From: Ypsolopha sequella
Lineage: Eukaryota; Arthropoda; Insecta; Lepidoptera; Ypsolophidae
DNA length: 64,000 bases
Assembly (NCBI GenBank): GCA_934047225.1
Contig: OW204012.1
Coordinates: 4,712,001-4,776,000, forward strand
Reading direction: 5' to 3'
Shown here: positions 20,784 through 32,260 of the stretch, piece by piece
Layout of the letters: every line of letters begins with the position of its first letter
How positions within the stretch are numbered: the stretch's first letter is position 1
Translations under genes and position numbers: made by a program
Notes under the pieces: model-generated
What the model saw: the letters and a program-made list of their open reading frames with translations, nothing else
What the model was told of the DNA's origin: nothing
Databases searched by the model: none

Positions 20784-20899
20784 CAAAACGACAAGCACCT
20801 CGGCCACGTGTGCTCACTCCTTGGCGTGTCGAAAGTGGAGCTATCTCGCTGGTTGACGCACCGCCGGATTGCTTCAGCACACGAGGTTATTGTTAGCAG
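20784..20899 (+). CDS. Myo5: Myosin V exon E5
   Basis: Encodes QQNDKHLGHVCSLLGVSKVE then LSRWLTHRRIASAHEVIVSR, the motor segment between the HO helix and the pre-relay region (family pattern: L..LLGV....L..WL..R+I.). Acceptor tgtttcag, donor AG/gtgtgt, 116 nt, phase 0 in and phase 2 out; the split Arg codon is completed by the first base of E6. Confidence 0.93.
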
Positions 20900-21017
20900 G
20901 TGTGTAAAATATATTTAAAATAATATGTACTCAAACTATGATATAAATAAATTTCTATGTTTGAACACTTAGTGATTCATCCATCGCAAAGAGATATTGA
21001 TTAACATTATATCATTG

Positions 21018-21162
21018 CTGTATAGAAACGCAGAAAGAAAAGTAAATCTGGTTGTGAGGAGCTCTGAACTGGGATTCGAACCAGAGAGAACAGAGGTCCC
21101 GGGTTCGAATCCCAGTTCAGAGCTTCTCACATCCAGATTTACTTTTCTTTCTGCGTTTCTTT
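21018..21162. repeat. tRNA-related inverted repeat
   Basis: Arms tagaaacgcagaaagaaaag ... cttttctttctgcgtttct; the right arm holds gggttcgaatccc, a B-box-like sequence, the left its complement. A SINE relative is at 50700-51030. Confidence 0.6.
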
Positions 21163-22499
21163 ACTGCAATGACATAATGTTAATTAATGTTTTTTTTGAT
21201 GTACGTTTATGTCTTAGATATTTTAGGTTTATATTTTAATCTTGATCTCCCTATTATTTTCTGATTAGTATTTACACCTCCACATGTTAATTTGTTCATC
21301 TTTCTGTTAGCTACCAAGGGTTGCCTGGAAGATATTGCTATTAGCAATAAGTGGCGCCCTTGTACACCATGTTTAATTATTTCTTTTGTCTTTTAAGTTA
21401 TTTATGTAAATGTGCAAAAAGTGTTATAAATAAATAAATAAAATTAATATGTACTCATATATGTAGCATAGTATATACTAAATCTATGCATGTGCCTAAT
21501 TGTTTTAGATATTTGAAAGCACACACAAGAAAGAGGGACTCTTCTTATGCAGGTTTTGTTAAAACTTACAAGGAGAGACCCAAAACTTGTATTGATTTAT
21601 AATTTTAAGGAAATAATTGATTTTGATATTGTTTTTTGAACTGGAGAAAATATCAATTAGAAAGAAGTCACTTGTCATGAAAGCAGAAGGTCGTATGTTT
21701 TAAAATGGAGGAATTTTTCAAAATGTGTTTCTTACTTGGAATTTTTTCCAATGATCTTGTCTAGTTTTTAATGTACTGTAGCGATCCATAGGTCGCTGGT
21801 TCAAATCTGGCTCGAAGGACCAATTAAAGTATAAACCAATTAGCTGTGTGATGAATCCATACACTAGTAAAGCTGAGTTGCTAAATGCTAAGGGATGGTG
21901 ACTCCGAAGAGAGCTAAGAACCAAACCCAACGAGTGATGATCGTACACTGCTTTATTTGAATATTATTTTCACCAAATTGCTACATACAAAGTGCAAGCT
22001 GACAAATTGTATTAATTAGGTAAATTTACATGTATGAGTAAAATGCATAAGTGTGCGTTAGCTCGTACACTAATCTAATAACAATTGTAATTATGATCTC
22101 TATGTTATCAGGGGTTCAAACAGAAAAAAAAAATTGTATAATAGACGTTGACATAGCCTGCCGAATCAGTAAGTTGAAGTAGCAGTGGACTGGTCATATT
22201 TGAAATGAAATGAAAAAATGAAAAAATCTTTATTGACGCAAAAAAATACAAGTACACAGAATAATTGGAACTCTGGCCATTAGGGTAGGCTGGAACCTGA
22301 ATTCCAACGGCCAGCGCTCTCCGTATAAGTTTACACATTTAAAAACTTAATTATGTACCGGCTAATGTTTTTTACAAAAATTATAATAATTTGAATACAT
22401 TTAAATTACATTACAATAAAATTAGATTTAGATTCAACATGAAATAGATTTTATATTAGCTAATGTTAAATGTCACCAGTATTACAATCAAAAAATTAA

Positions 22500-22745
22500 G
22501 AATTATAAAAATTATTTATTTGTCGCCGACGTGATAACCGTTGGGGCCGTAAGGCATTGGAATAGAAACCACGTGCAGCAAAGCGCAGCGCAGGCCGCCT
22601 TCGTGCCCGCTGGACTGATGATCTGAAGGACGTTGTGGGTGGCGGCTGGATGAGGATGACTGAGGACCGCCAAGAGTGGCGCAATATGAGGGAGGCCTAT
22701 GTCCAGCAGTGGACGAATACGGGCTGATGGATGGATGGATGGAGA
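22500..22745 (+). pseudogene. LINE 3' end with coding remnant
   Basis: Translates WGRKALE-stop-KPRAAKRSAG, then RWTDDLKDVVGGGWMRMTED, RQEWRNMREAYVQQWTNTG and a stop, followed by the TGGATGG tail. This is the last ~60 codons of a lepidopteran endonuclease-reverse transcriptase. A TAG sits where this family has Trp (LEW), so the copy is dead. It is the only copy here with clear coding and identifies what the shorter tails are. Confidence 0.85.
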
Positions 22746-23044
22746 CGTTGACTCAAAAATTCGAGTTATTTTAGGGTTCTATACCAAAAACAGAAAAGGC
22801 CCTTATTCAATTTGGTCAGCATACGTCCATCCTTCAATAAAATTGATAGTCAAATTAGCCAACTTTACACATTATTTGGTACTTGATACAAGCAACATAC
22901 ATTGATATACTTACACCAGTCTCCCAGAAGGTAGGCAGAGTAGAGAATTCCATCTGCTACGATCCTGATCCTACAAGCAACACACAACTGATTTTTTTCT
23001 CCTCAGTAGTTGAAAGAAAAGCACAACTATTTTTCTACTTGCAG

Positions 23045-23175
23045 AATGAACATAACGCGCGCAGCGTTCGCTAGGGACGCGTTAGCTAAACGAATGTACG
23101 GCGAGCTGTTCGCGTGGCTTGTAGCTGCTGTGAACAGGGCTTTAGACACAAAGCATGCGAGGAAACATTTTATTG
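23045..23175 (+). CDS. Myo5: Myosin V exon E6
   Basis: Encodes R-MNITRAAFARDALAKRMYG-ELFAWLVAAVNRALDTKHARKHFI. The motif ARDALAK..Y..LF.W+V..+N is the invariant motor-domain helix before switch II. Acceptor acttgcag, donor G/gtaagt, 131 nt, phase 2 in, phase 1 out. Confidence 0.95.
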
Positions 23176-23268
23176 GTAAGTCAGGCTATTTTTTTTTCTT
23201 TTCAACAATCGTTCGTGACGTCTATGGGCCTTCATCGCCAGAAATTATTATTTGCTATGTAACAGTGT

Positions 23269-23412
23269 AACCGATTCTGAAGGTTTGAATTTTAGTTTTA
23301 GTGCTGTCAAAACTAAAAAGATGCCAATGTAATTTAGCTTCTGTTATTTTGCAATAAAGAAAATTTTGTTTTGACAGCACTAATACTAAAATTAAAGCCT
23401 TCAGAATTGGCT
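23269..23412. mobile_element. MITE-A, copy 2
   Basis: Same inverted ends, diverged (aaccgattctgaaggtttga). Confidence 0.75.
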
Positions 23413-24088
23413 TTAATTGAAAAGTGAATTCCAAAAATCTTTAAATGACGATAACTTTTTTTTCTGACACCCGTTTTTAATAAAACAAAGCTTATATTCT
23501 AATCCAAACTAAGCTCTGTCTATCTATGAAAACAACATGAAAATCCGTTCAGTAGTTTCGGAGATGTGCGAACAAACAAATAAACAGACAGACAGACAGA
23601 AAACAATTCTAAAAATCGCGCCTGCAGATCGAGACCATGCGAAATACAATGTTTGCGAGAAAAATCATAAAATTATGATTTAGAAATAAGTAATAAAAAT
23701 TATTACTTAACTAACATTGAATTAACTTGACCTAAATATCTTTTTATGCGTTTCCTGAACATTCGCATTCTCACATGCATTCGCACATTCGCATTCCAAA
23801 CATTCGCACACGAATTCGCATTAAACCCACCTTTAGGGCCATTTCTGTTGAGCAAACTTTTGCTTTTATTTATTTTTGTATCATGCGGGTAGGTACTTAA
23901 TGTTTTTTAGTTTAGGTTTTATCAAGTGGTTTTATCTCACACACACACACATGCACAAACACCCTCACTTATCTCCATCTAACACGTAAAAACCTGTCAC
24001 GCTTATTCAAAAACCTTTTGTTGCGATTTTGTCATTATTGTACTTAAAATTTAAAATTATCCAGTTCCTAGTTATTAGTAATACATTA

Positions 24089-24250
24089 AAGCCGATTCTA
24101 AAGGCTTTAACTTTAGTTTCAGTGGTGTCAAGACTTAAATTTTTCCAAAGTAATTTAGCTTCTGTTCTTCACACTTATGAACTATTTTGCAATGATGAAA
24201 ATTTAGTTTTGACAGCACTAAAACTAAAGTTAAAGCCTTCAGAATCGGCT
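24089..24250. mobile_element. MITE-A, copy 3
   Basis: Closest to copy 1. Confidence 0.8.
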
Positions 24251-24384
24251 ACATTGTTAGCTAAGCATAGTTAAATCCGTAATTGGCAGTATCTGCAAAC
24301 AATATTTTTTTATGTCAAACTTTTGTAATGTTGTGGATTTTTGTTTATAAATAAATTAAATTAAATTAAACATCCTTGATCTAA

Positions 24385-24678
<294 letters not shown>

Positions 24679-24699
24679 TGATGTTGATGAAAATCAGAA

Positions 24700-25560
24700 T
24701 TACGCGTTAGACCCGCCGTTTTATTTTAGAAATAGAAATTTATTTATTTGCTACAAAACAAAAATTAAGGCCCCGGACTCCCTTTGCAACATTTAGCTTT
24801 TATCTTACCTGAGGCTTTAGAAGTGGCGCTTACCCCGCTGCATTAAGACCTTAGAGACCGCTCGTGAATGTTGCTCTACTTCATTAAATGTGTGTACAAT
24901 TACTTAAAATTTGACATGTATATTTATATATTTATATTTATTCTTGTTGCACACAGAAAACTTAATTCTAAATTATATAATAAAAGTTATGTACAATGGC
25001 GTGCTTATCTCAATAATGAGATTTCTTCCAGCAAACCAAGGGTGATAAGGATATTTAAAATAAATAAGATATTCATATTGTGCACGATAATATTTATACA
25101 GAAATAAGATTAAATTAATAGTAGATACCTAATTAGTTAAAAATAATAACAAACTACATGAAATTTACATGCCTACATAGTATAAATAAATATAACAATA
25201 CATATTCAGTAAATAAATACACAATAAATGATATATATACATAATGTAATGTAATGCTTTCTAATTATTCAAATAACGGTAATTTACAAAGTTTGGTATG
25301 TTTATTGTAATAAACAAAATGAATTTCCAAAATGATTTTAGATTATGTTAAATTTAACCATAATAATGAACAGAAAATCACTTGTACAATCCCACAAATT
25401 TATTTAATATTTCCTGACCGGTTTCGCTTTTATGGCATTATCAAAGGAATTAATATAAATTCTTAATTACACAATAAATAGTTTCCATCAGCCAGTGCCA
25501 TCAATGACACTAACACAACGCGTGCTTGTTACCTTCTTTTAATTTGTGCAATATATGTCC
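24700..25560. other. Intron 7 first half: no gene seen
   Basis: Very AT-rich. A probable inverted LINE tail at about 24940-25130 and a short 'gaccggtttcg' repeat near 25420; nothing else recognised. Confidence 0.5.
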
Positions 25561-25571
25561 CCCTAACAAAA

Positions 25572-26912
25572 AAAACCGGGCAACTGCGAGTCAGACTTGC
25601 GTACAGTGCGCGCCAATCTTTTAGTCGCCTCTGAACCTAGCCCCAAGAATTGACGCATTAGCCGTTTTACGGTGTCAGGGGGACGTTACAGGAGCGAGGG
25701 TGCGGAGCACACCCGCCTGCGTGCCGCACCACACCCCCCGCTCTCCGTTCAGCAGGTGTCAACACTATGCGTTAGTGTTAGTGCTACATCCGTACACTAC
25801 ACACGCGCGCGTTGCATGAAAAGTTCCCACGAGGAAAAATTCCATGATTCGTTAAGTTTATCGTTGAATCTGTTTGTTGTTTTTGTTGCCTTTATTTGTT
25901 GTTTTGTTGATTTAGTTTATTAAAGTTTTGTTGATCTAGTTTGTTAACGTTTATTGTTGTTGTGATGCCTCGCGGACGTTATAGCGTTTTAAGGCGACAA
26001 TGTAGGAAAATGGTGTTTATATTAATGCATTTTATTTATATAGTTACGATTGCACTAAAATAATAAATAAATAATTAAATAAGTAGGTACAACAAGTAAA
26101 CCTTCCCACTTATAATAATCAACCGTTGATATTATTGTTTCCTTGACTGTACCTGCGCAAGCTTGCACTCGTTACTCACTCAGAGGCGACTAAAAGATTG
26201 GCGCGCACTATACCTAGAGTTTCGTATTGTGGATGATAAATTTAATTTTGTAATTTTTTTTCGTGAATTTCTCAACCGCTTTATTTTTCCTGTAATCTAA
26301 TCGATATTTTTTTTCATATTTTTCGGTCTACCAGTTTCGGAGATATGATTTCTCGAAACCAGTGCCAGTAAATATAGTAAAAGTATATATTTTTACAATC
26401 AGCTTTTTAATATCTACAATTTGATATCCATGTTGTATTTTTGGGATAATATTTTTTATCATTGCTTAAAAAAAAACACTTTTCCTTATCCACATATACA
26501 ATCAACTTTATTATACCCGACCGGTTTCGCTGTAAATCATTTTCTAGGGCCTTTTACAAAACCTAACTAACAAACAAAATAATTTTATACTTAAAACATG
26601 TCTAAAAATGACGTGCAAAGTGTTTTTTTAAATAAATGTTTTATAAACTCCACCAAGTGCCAACAATCACTAGCATCTACAATATTTTTTAACTTTTTCA
26701 CTTTTGTTTAGGAAATATTTTTAACAATTTCAAAATTTTCATTTTTTTTTAAACCGTAATGTGTGGGCTAACTAATGCTATTTTTGTGCCAAATTTCATG
26801 TCTTTATCTTTATCGGTGCTAAAGTTACATACGGACGGACGAACGGACAACGGAGTCTCACCATAAAGGTTCCTTTTGTACCTTTTAGGTACTACGGAAC
26901 CCTAAAAACATT
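25572..26912 (-). mobile_element. Repeat with nested MITE ('gggttccgtacc' family)
   Basis: Antisense copy of the element at 41388-42210: it runs from cgggcaactgcgagtcagac to ggtactacggaaccctaaaa. It is split at TA by the 607-bp MITE 25604-26210; excision in silico restores gcgtacctag, as in the other copy. Confidence 0.75.
25604..26210. mobile_element. TA-flanked MITE, copy 1
   Basis: Ends cagtgcgcgccaatctttta and ...ctaaaagattggcgcgcacta, ~30-bp inverted repeats, TA on both sides. It contains a short ATG frame MPRGRYSVLRRQCRKM, largely conserved in copy 2. Confidence 0.8.
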
Positions 26913-27004
26913 AGGGGGACCTTTAATCTCTGCCTACTTTGAAAAACGTACAGGCATAGAGATAATATAAATGACTTTATTAAATCTCCTGTTATTATTT
27001 ACAG

Positions 27005-27203
27005 GAGGCGATCTCCTGGAAGATGATAGACTTCTACGACAACCAGCCCTGCATAGACCTGATCGAAGACCGGTTAGGGATCCTCGCGCTATTAGACGAG
27101 GAGTGCAGGGTTCCGCAGGGCAGTGATCAGGGCTTCGTGTCCAAGCTGCACGCCAAGTGTGCCGCCTACCCGCATTTTGTGAAGCCGAGGTTCGGGAACG
27201 CAG
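27005..27203 (+). CDS. Myo5: Myosin V exon E8: relay and loop 3 region
   Basis: Encodes [20 protein letters not shown] then [20 protein letters not shown] and [11 protein letters not shown]. The W..IDF.DN..CIDLIE...GIL.LLDEEC block is diagnostic of the lower 50K/relay part of the motor. Acceptor tttacag, donor GCAG/gttagt, 199 nt, phase 0 in, phase 1 out. A decayed second copy of its 3' half lies 660 bases downstream (27861-27960). Confidence 0.96.
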
Positions 27204-27314
27204 GTTAGTTGGGGTCAAGGTAACTCTAATGTCAAGGTAATTTCAAAGCTGTAGTTGCTGTAGCTGTAGTTCGGAAACGAAATAAAATGGAGTCTATCCT
27301 TGGGGTCATTCTAA

Positions 27315-27812
27315 TGCCGGCGCCAGACATGTGTCCACTTATTTGCACACTCGAGTGGACACACTATGTGGCACGAGACTTTGTCTATGTGTTCCAAAGT
27401 TTGTACACAGATTTGCACTTTGCCGAGCGGTATCGGTTTTTTAGCGCACATCAAAGGAATGTGTTCAAATAAGTGCGTAGCCTGCCACACTATTTGGCCT
27501 ATTTGAAAAGACCAATTGCGCGAGCGCTGTTGTACGGAACGGTTGTGTGAGACACTACGTACATCCATGCACGCCTTCTTCTTCATTCACGCGACGTTTC
27601 GATATATTTTGTTGCACATGTAAAAAATAATTACATGCACATAAATAATATAAGCACACTGCGTCCACGAAATCGTCGTCCATCTCCTTTGTTGTCTACC
27701 AGCATACTGTGGAGAAAAGAGTTTGCGAAGCATGTGTGGCAGGTGCGCCAAATGTGTGTACAAAGTCGTCGAAGAAGTGTGCAAATAAGTGGATACATGT
27801 CTGGCGCCGGTA
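27315..27812. mobile_element. TAA-flanked (PIF/Harbinger-type) MITE, copy 1
   Basis: Long terminal inverted repeats starting gccggcgccagacatgtgtc, 498 bp, flanked by TAA on both sides, the 3-bp target typical of Harbinger. The second copy at 44107-44607 is inverted. The frames inside are TIR artefacts. Confidence 0.8.
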
Positions 27813-27860
27813 TAAGGTCAAGAAAACTCCAAGCTGAACTTCATATATGAAGCGATGGAA

Positions 27861-27960
27861 GGCCCGGTTAGAGATGCTCGTGCTACTGGACGAAGGGTTT
27901 GTATCCAAACTACACGCCAAGTGCGCCCTTTCTCTGTGAAGCCGAGGTTCGGGAGCGCAG
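27861..27960 (+). pseudogene. Decayed duplicate of exon E8 (3' half)
   Basis: Reads cggttagagatgctcgtgct..., gtatccaaactacacgccaa... and gaagccgaggttcgggagcg, matching E8 from EDRLGIL to the donor but with an internal deletion (the [11 protein letters not shown] part is missing) and many substitutions. The donor-side intron is copied too (gttgatggtggtagggggtcactcta against gttagttggggtcaaggtaactcta), so this is a genomic, not an RNA-mediated, duplication. It lies just after a TAA-flanked MITE. Confidence 0.85.
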
Positions 27961-27984
27961 GTTGATGGTGGTAGGGGGTCACTC

Positions 27985-28085
27985 TAAAGGACTTCCAGGA
28001 TGACCGCCGGGAGTGGCAAAGTCCTAGAAAGGCTTATGTCCAGCAGAGGACGAACTAGGCTGATGGATGGATGGATGATGGATGT
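27985..28085 (+). mobile_element. LINE tail, copy 4
   Basis: Short tail ...DDRREW-like coding then gcttatgtccagcagaggac and TGGATGG repeats. It directly follows the E8 duplicate. Confidence 0.7.
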
Positions 28086-28150
28086 TTGAACACTTTTCGG
28101 TTTATCCGTCGCAAGGAGATATAAATTAATGATGATATATGATATTATAA

Positions 28151-28316
28151 AGCCGATTCTGAAGGGTTTAACTTTAGTGCTGTCAAAAAAAATAATCTTC
28201 ATTACAAAATAGTCCTTAGAACAGAACAGAACGTGCGGAACAAAAGTTAAATTACTTTGAAAAATTTCAAGTTTTGACAGCACTATAACTAAAGTTTAAG
28301 CCTTCAGAATCAGCTT
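28151..28316. mobile_element. MITE-A, copy 4
   Basis: Same ends; central part in the reverse order relative to copy 1. Confidence 0.75.
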
Positions 28317-28394
28317 TGATGTTAAGTTAAAATAGTATGTGTTACAAAAATCGAATGTATAAAAAAACATTATATAAGTTTACAAGTATAATAA

Positions 28395-28537
28395 AGCCGA
28401 TTCTGAAGGCTTTAGTGCTGTCAAAGCTAAATTTTGTTTATTGCAAAATAGTCCTTTAATGCTAGGAACAGAAGCTAAATTACTTTGGAATAATTTTAGT
28501 CTTGACAGCACTAAAACTGAAACCTTCAGAATCAGCT
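28395..28537. mobile_element. MITE-A, copy 5
   Basis: Only 78 bases from copy 4. Confidence 0.75.
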
Positions 28538-28639
28538 ACAAAACTAGCTTAAAAACTAGAGGTCACTCCAACCAATTTTTTTTGAAGGTAGATTAATTCC
28601 TACTTTGTTATATAACATAATATAAGTTAGAATTAGTTT

Positions 28640-28873
28640 AGTTACCCCCGGTTTCTGAAAGGCCAATCAATGTTAACAGTAGATTAAAAAATAATTATCT
28701 TCGGATTAAGCCAGAAAAAGTGGGAATTTTACATTGAAATCAAAAATTAACTAAGTTAATTATTGATTCATCACTATTCAGACTTCATATATGCTTTATT
28801 TTCACCGTTATTTGCGGTTAAAGTTTTTTTAATCTACTGTTAACTTTGATTGGCCTTTCAGAAACCGGGGGTT
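28640..28873. mobile_element. TIR MITE in intron 8
   Basis: acccccggtttctgaaaggc ... gcctttcagaaaccgggggt. Confidence 0.8.
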
Positions 28874-29027
28874 AGTTTAGCATAAAGTTTGCGATCTCGC
28901 CGGTTTTAGTCGGATGGTTTTAAACTCTTAAATATGTAAGTAAATTTAACTATGAATAAATAAACTAAAAAAAAAAAAAAACATGGAGGCGTTCGAAAAC
29001 TAATAAATAAACAATGTTCTGTTGCAG

Positions 29028-29130
29028 CGTTCATAATAAAGCACTTCGCAGACGACGTGGAGTATCAAGCTGGAGGATTCCTAGAGAAGAACCGCGACAC
29101 CGTCTCTGAGGAGCAACTTGAGTGTGTCAA
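29028..29130 (+). CDS. Myo5: Myosin V exon E9
   Basis: Encodes [21 protein letters not shown] and [14 protein letters not shown]. The pattern F.IKHFA..V.Y...[10 protein letters not shown] is the strut and helix leading into loop 2. Acceptor tgttgcag, donor AA/gtgagt, 103 nt, phase 1 in, phase 2 out; the last Lys codon is split and must be completed by one base of the loop-2 exon, which identifies the authentic copy in the array that follows. Confidence 0.95.
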
Positions 29131-29846
29131 GTGAGTTTCTTTTAATGTTCCGTAAAAAGTATATTTGTACAATAGAGGCGTCATCACGCGCAAACCTCCA
29201 TACAAACGCTGTCACCACTGGGTGTCTGTGGAATATTATAATATTTTAGGCTGAGTCCATTAACATTATCTAGATCTATGTTTAAGTCGAACTAAAAACC
29301 ATGAAATTTGAGTAATATCTTAACAATAAATTTTCATTTTCATTTTCATTTTTCTTTATTCAGGAAACAAACAGTCATTTTACAAAATTAAATAAAAGAA
29401 AGTTACATACAATGGGACTTTGAGTTCCTTATATAGATCTAAAGATACATACTGTGAGAAACTAAATTACTGAATTGTTTGTAATAACTTTTTATAACTT
29501 ACTACTTAAAAATATGTAAATACTTATTTTTACAGATAATATATTAATTGTTTTGATTATCTACTCCAAAGGAGTATGCTAATGTGTTTTTCAAATATGG
29601 TATAAGAATGACAAAAAATATCAATTTCGCTCAAGTTCTTGTTATAAAATGTAGGACTACGCCTTAAAAATGTATTTTGCGCATAATTCGAATGGCAGCG
29701 GTTTACGCAAAAAGTATCGTTACCCCTGAAATATGTAAATTTTTCGGTTTTTTGCTAAAACTGTAGCCGAATGTACTTTTGTTGTTTTAGATAAAATCAA
29801 AAAATGAATACGAGTCAAACGTTGAATATGTTATCTAGATTAATAA

Positions 29847-30010
29847 TAACCAAAATAGTACATTACGATACGAGAGTGATGAAACGTTTCTCGAAAAGTT
29901 TCTCGCACGAGTATCGTATAATTTTTTATAGTACAAGTGCGGAAAATGCCGACTTTACGCACGCGCAGCGTGCGTAAAGTGGTCATTTTACGCACGGTGT
30001 GCTATAAATA
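29847..30010. mobile_element. Relative of 95-300, inverted
   Basis: tagtacattacgatacgaga ... ggtgtgctataaata. Confidence 0.7.
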
Positions 30011-30224
30011 ATGTTTGAAAACGTCCACAGTCTTGTCAAAATCACGTTTCTCCTGAAACAAGTTTTCAATTTTGCGCCCGCGACGAAATCGGCACGATTA
30101 TATTGTCCTCGCAAGTTTCATGGAGCGTGCAGCTTATAGCGAAATGAAACAGCATGACATTTGGTCACGCCCACAACTGAGTTGGTCGCGTTATGATGTC
30201 TGTTCTTAATATCTACAATTTGAT

Positions 30225-30640
30225 ACCTTAAAAAAATACGGGTTTTTCTTTTCTGTGTATTTCATGAAATATACGGAAAATTTTAATACATTTCTGGTAT
30301 ATGTATTTTGACTATATAATCTAGGGTTTTGAAACTGGAGAACTTGTTTGGATAAATTTTCCTCGATAGAAATAATTGTTGAAATGAGGTCTTCAAATAC
30401 ACTTTTTCTCCTCGTTTGACGAATAGGAACCATATACAGAACTCAAACATATTTTATTAGGTGTGTTTCAATAATATCTAGAGATTTGATATTTGAAATT
30501 TTGCTAGCTATTTTAGTTTTTTTAATAAAAATATAAAACCAACTTTTTTCCCTTTTGCCCTGAATCTGCCCCTCTCGCACTGCGTGATTTTTCGCTAGGA
30601 GTGACAGTGACAAAAATAAAATTCGCATACCTCTTACTTA
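30225..30640. mobile_element. Uninterrupted relative of 2760-3300
   Basis: Same ends without the nested element. Confidence 0.75.
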
Positions 30641-30899
30641 ATTTATAGCAGGAAACATTTTTTTTTGTTCCGTTTTACTGTGACAATATTACGAGCTTGT
30701 TTTTGCATTGCTTTATGTGCACAAATTATTATATTTTTGTGCCAAATTTTTACGAGGATATGACATACGGACGTACAGACAACGGACTCTTACCTTAATG
30801 GTTCATATTTTACCCTTTAGGTAAGGAACCCTAAAAACACATAATCGGTATATTTATAGAAGAGGTGTAACTATTTAAGAACAAATCCAAAAATGTGGA

Positions 30900-31170
30900 T
30901 TGACAGATATCCTGTATCCATCCATCCATCAGCCTAGTTCGTCCACTGCTGGACATAAGCCTTTCCAGGACTTTGCCACTCCCGGCGGTCATCCTGGAAG
31001 AATTGCCCATACTCACACACGCTGGGCAGGCGGCACGCCGCTGCCCATCAGCAGTCTGTTCCATATAAGGCCCGGCTAGTAGGGATGGATATACCGCCAT
31101 CCATCGGTCCCAGGCATGGTGGGCCTCCTGGTTTTTTGCCTGTGAGCTGTCCTCTTGCTCTCCCCCGATA
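30900..31170 (-). mobile_element. LINE tail, copy 5
   Basis: Minus-strand copy, same ends as copy 1, with an internal deletion. Confidence 0.7.
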
Positions 31171-31448
31171 TCCTGTAAGCTCAACAATATTTTTGAGGCT
31201 ATGGGTAGGTACCGTGCCGCTAGTGGTGTAATAAATAAATTTATAATTTCATATTATAGAAATTATTTAATAAATAAACAATGTATATAAATATAATGTA
31301 ATAACACTTTGTAATAAAATACAGCTAGCGGCACTGTATACACTTCCTATTTTTCATAGAACCACCATGATTATAATTTTTCAGGTATTTCTGAGACATA
31401 TATATATAAATATATATATTATATATTACAACAAGTAAAATTCAACAG

Positions 31449-31572
31449 AACGGCGACAGCATGTCGACTGGTACACGCGATATTCTCAACTGAGTCTACG
31501 CCCACGTCCGCTACATTACCACCACCTAGTAAACGAAGGAGCACGCCGTCCGTGCCTTTGCAGAGTTTGACT
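31449..31572 (+). CDS. Myo5: Myosin V exon E10: loop 2 (array copy 1)
   Basis: Encodes K-TATACRLVHAIFSTESTPTS-ATLPPPSKRRSTPSVPLQSLT, the Ser/Pro/Thr- and Arg/Lys-rich loop 2 that docks on actin; PTSAT recalls the vertebrate myosin Va loop. Acceptor attcaacag/A completes the Lys left open by E9; donor ACT/gtaagt. 124 nt, phase 2 in, phase 0 out. It is the first of nine 172-bp units, and the only one with both a 5' portion in the right frame for E9 and a good donor. Exact acceptor choice is an inference from frame and homology. Confidence 0.78.
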
Positions 31573-31627
31573 GTAAGTTACATTTATATACTCAAGTCTG
31601 TCCCCTAGAGGGGTAGGCAGAGATCAG

Positions 31628-31744
31628 CCGCAGCGTATCGACTGGTGTGTGTTATTCTCAACTGAGTCCACGCCCACGTCCGCTATATTATCGACACCTA
31701 GTAAACTAAGGAGCACGCCGTCCGTGCCTTTGGAGAGTTTGACT
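31628..31744 (+). CDS. Candidate optional loop-2 exon (array copy 2)
   Basis: If the acceptor agatcag at 31627 is used, this 117-nt unit is open from start to donor (39 codons, phase 0 in and out, beginning PQRIDWCVLFSTE) and could be added between E10 and E11 without shifting frame. The intron before it would be only 55 nt, near the lower limit for insects. It has diverged (ILSTPSKLRS for TLPPPSKRRS). No evidence of use can be had from sequence alone. Confidence 0.3.
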
Positions 31745-32143
31745 GTAAGTTACATTTATATACTCAAGTCTGTCCCCTAGAGGGGTAGGCAGAGATCAGA
31801 CGCAGCGTATCGACTGGTGTGTGTGATTCTCAACTGAGTCTACGCCCACGTCCGCTACATTACCACCACCTAGTAAACGAAGGAGCACGCCGTCCGTGCC
31901 TTTGCAGAGTTTGACTGTAAGTTACATTTATATACTCAAGTCTGTCCCCTAGAGGGGTAGGCAGAGATCAGCCGCAGCGTATCGACTGGTGTGTGTGATT
32001 CTCAACTGAGTCTACGCCCACGTCCGCTACATTACCACCACCAAGTAAACGAAGGGGCACGCCGTACGTGCCTTTGCAGAGTTTGACTGTAAGTTACATT
32101 TATATACTCAAGTCTGTCCCCTAGAGGGGTAGACAGAGATCAG

Positions 32144-32260
32144 CCGCAGCGTATCGACTGGTGTGTGTTATTCTCAACTGAGTCCACGCCCGCGTCCGCT
32201 ACATTACCACCACCTAGTAAACGAAGGAGCACGCCTTCCGTGCCTTTGCAGAGTTTGACT
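32144..32260 (+). CDS. Candidate optional loop-2 exon (array copy 5)
   Basis: Same arrangement as copy 2: acceptor ...gatcag at 32143, 117 nt open, phase 0 in and out, donor ACT/gtaagt. Its loop-2 part is almost that of E10 (SATLPPPSKRRSTPSVP, preceded by TPA). Copies 3, 4, 6 and 7 carry TGA in the same place (gtgtgtgattc) and copy 8 has a one-base deletion, so only copies 2 and 5 are open. Could equally be inert. Confidence 0.3.
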
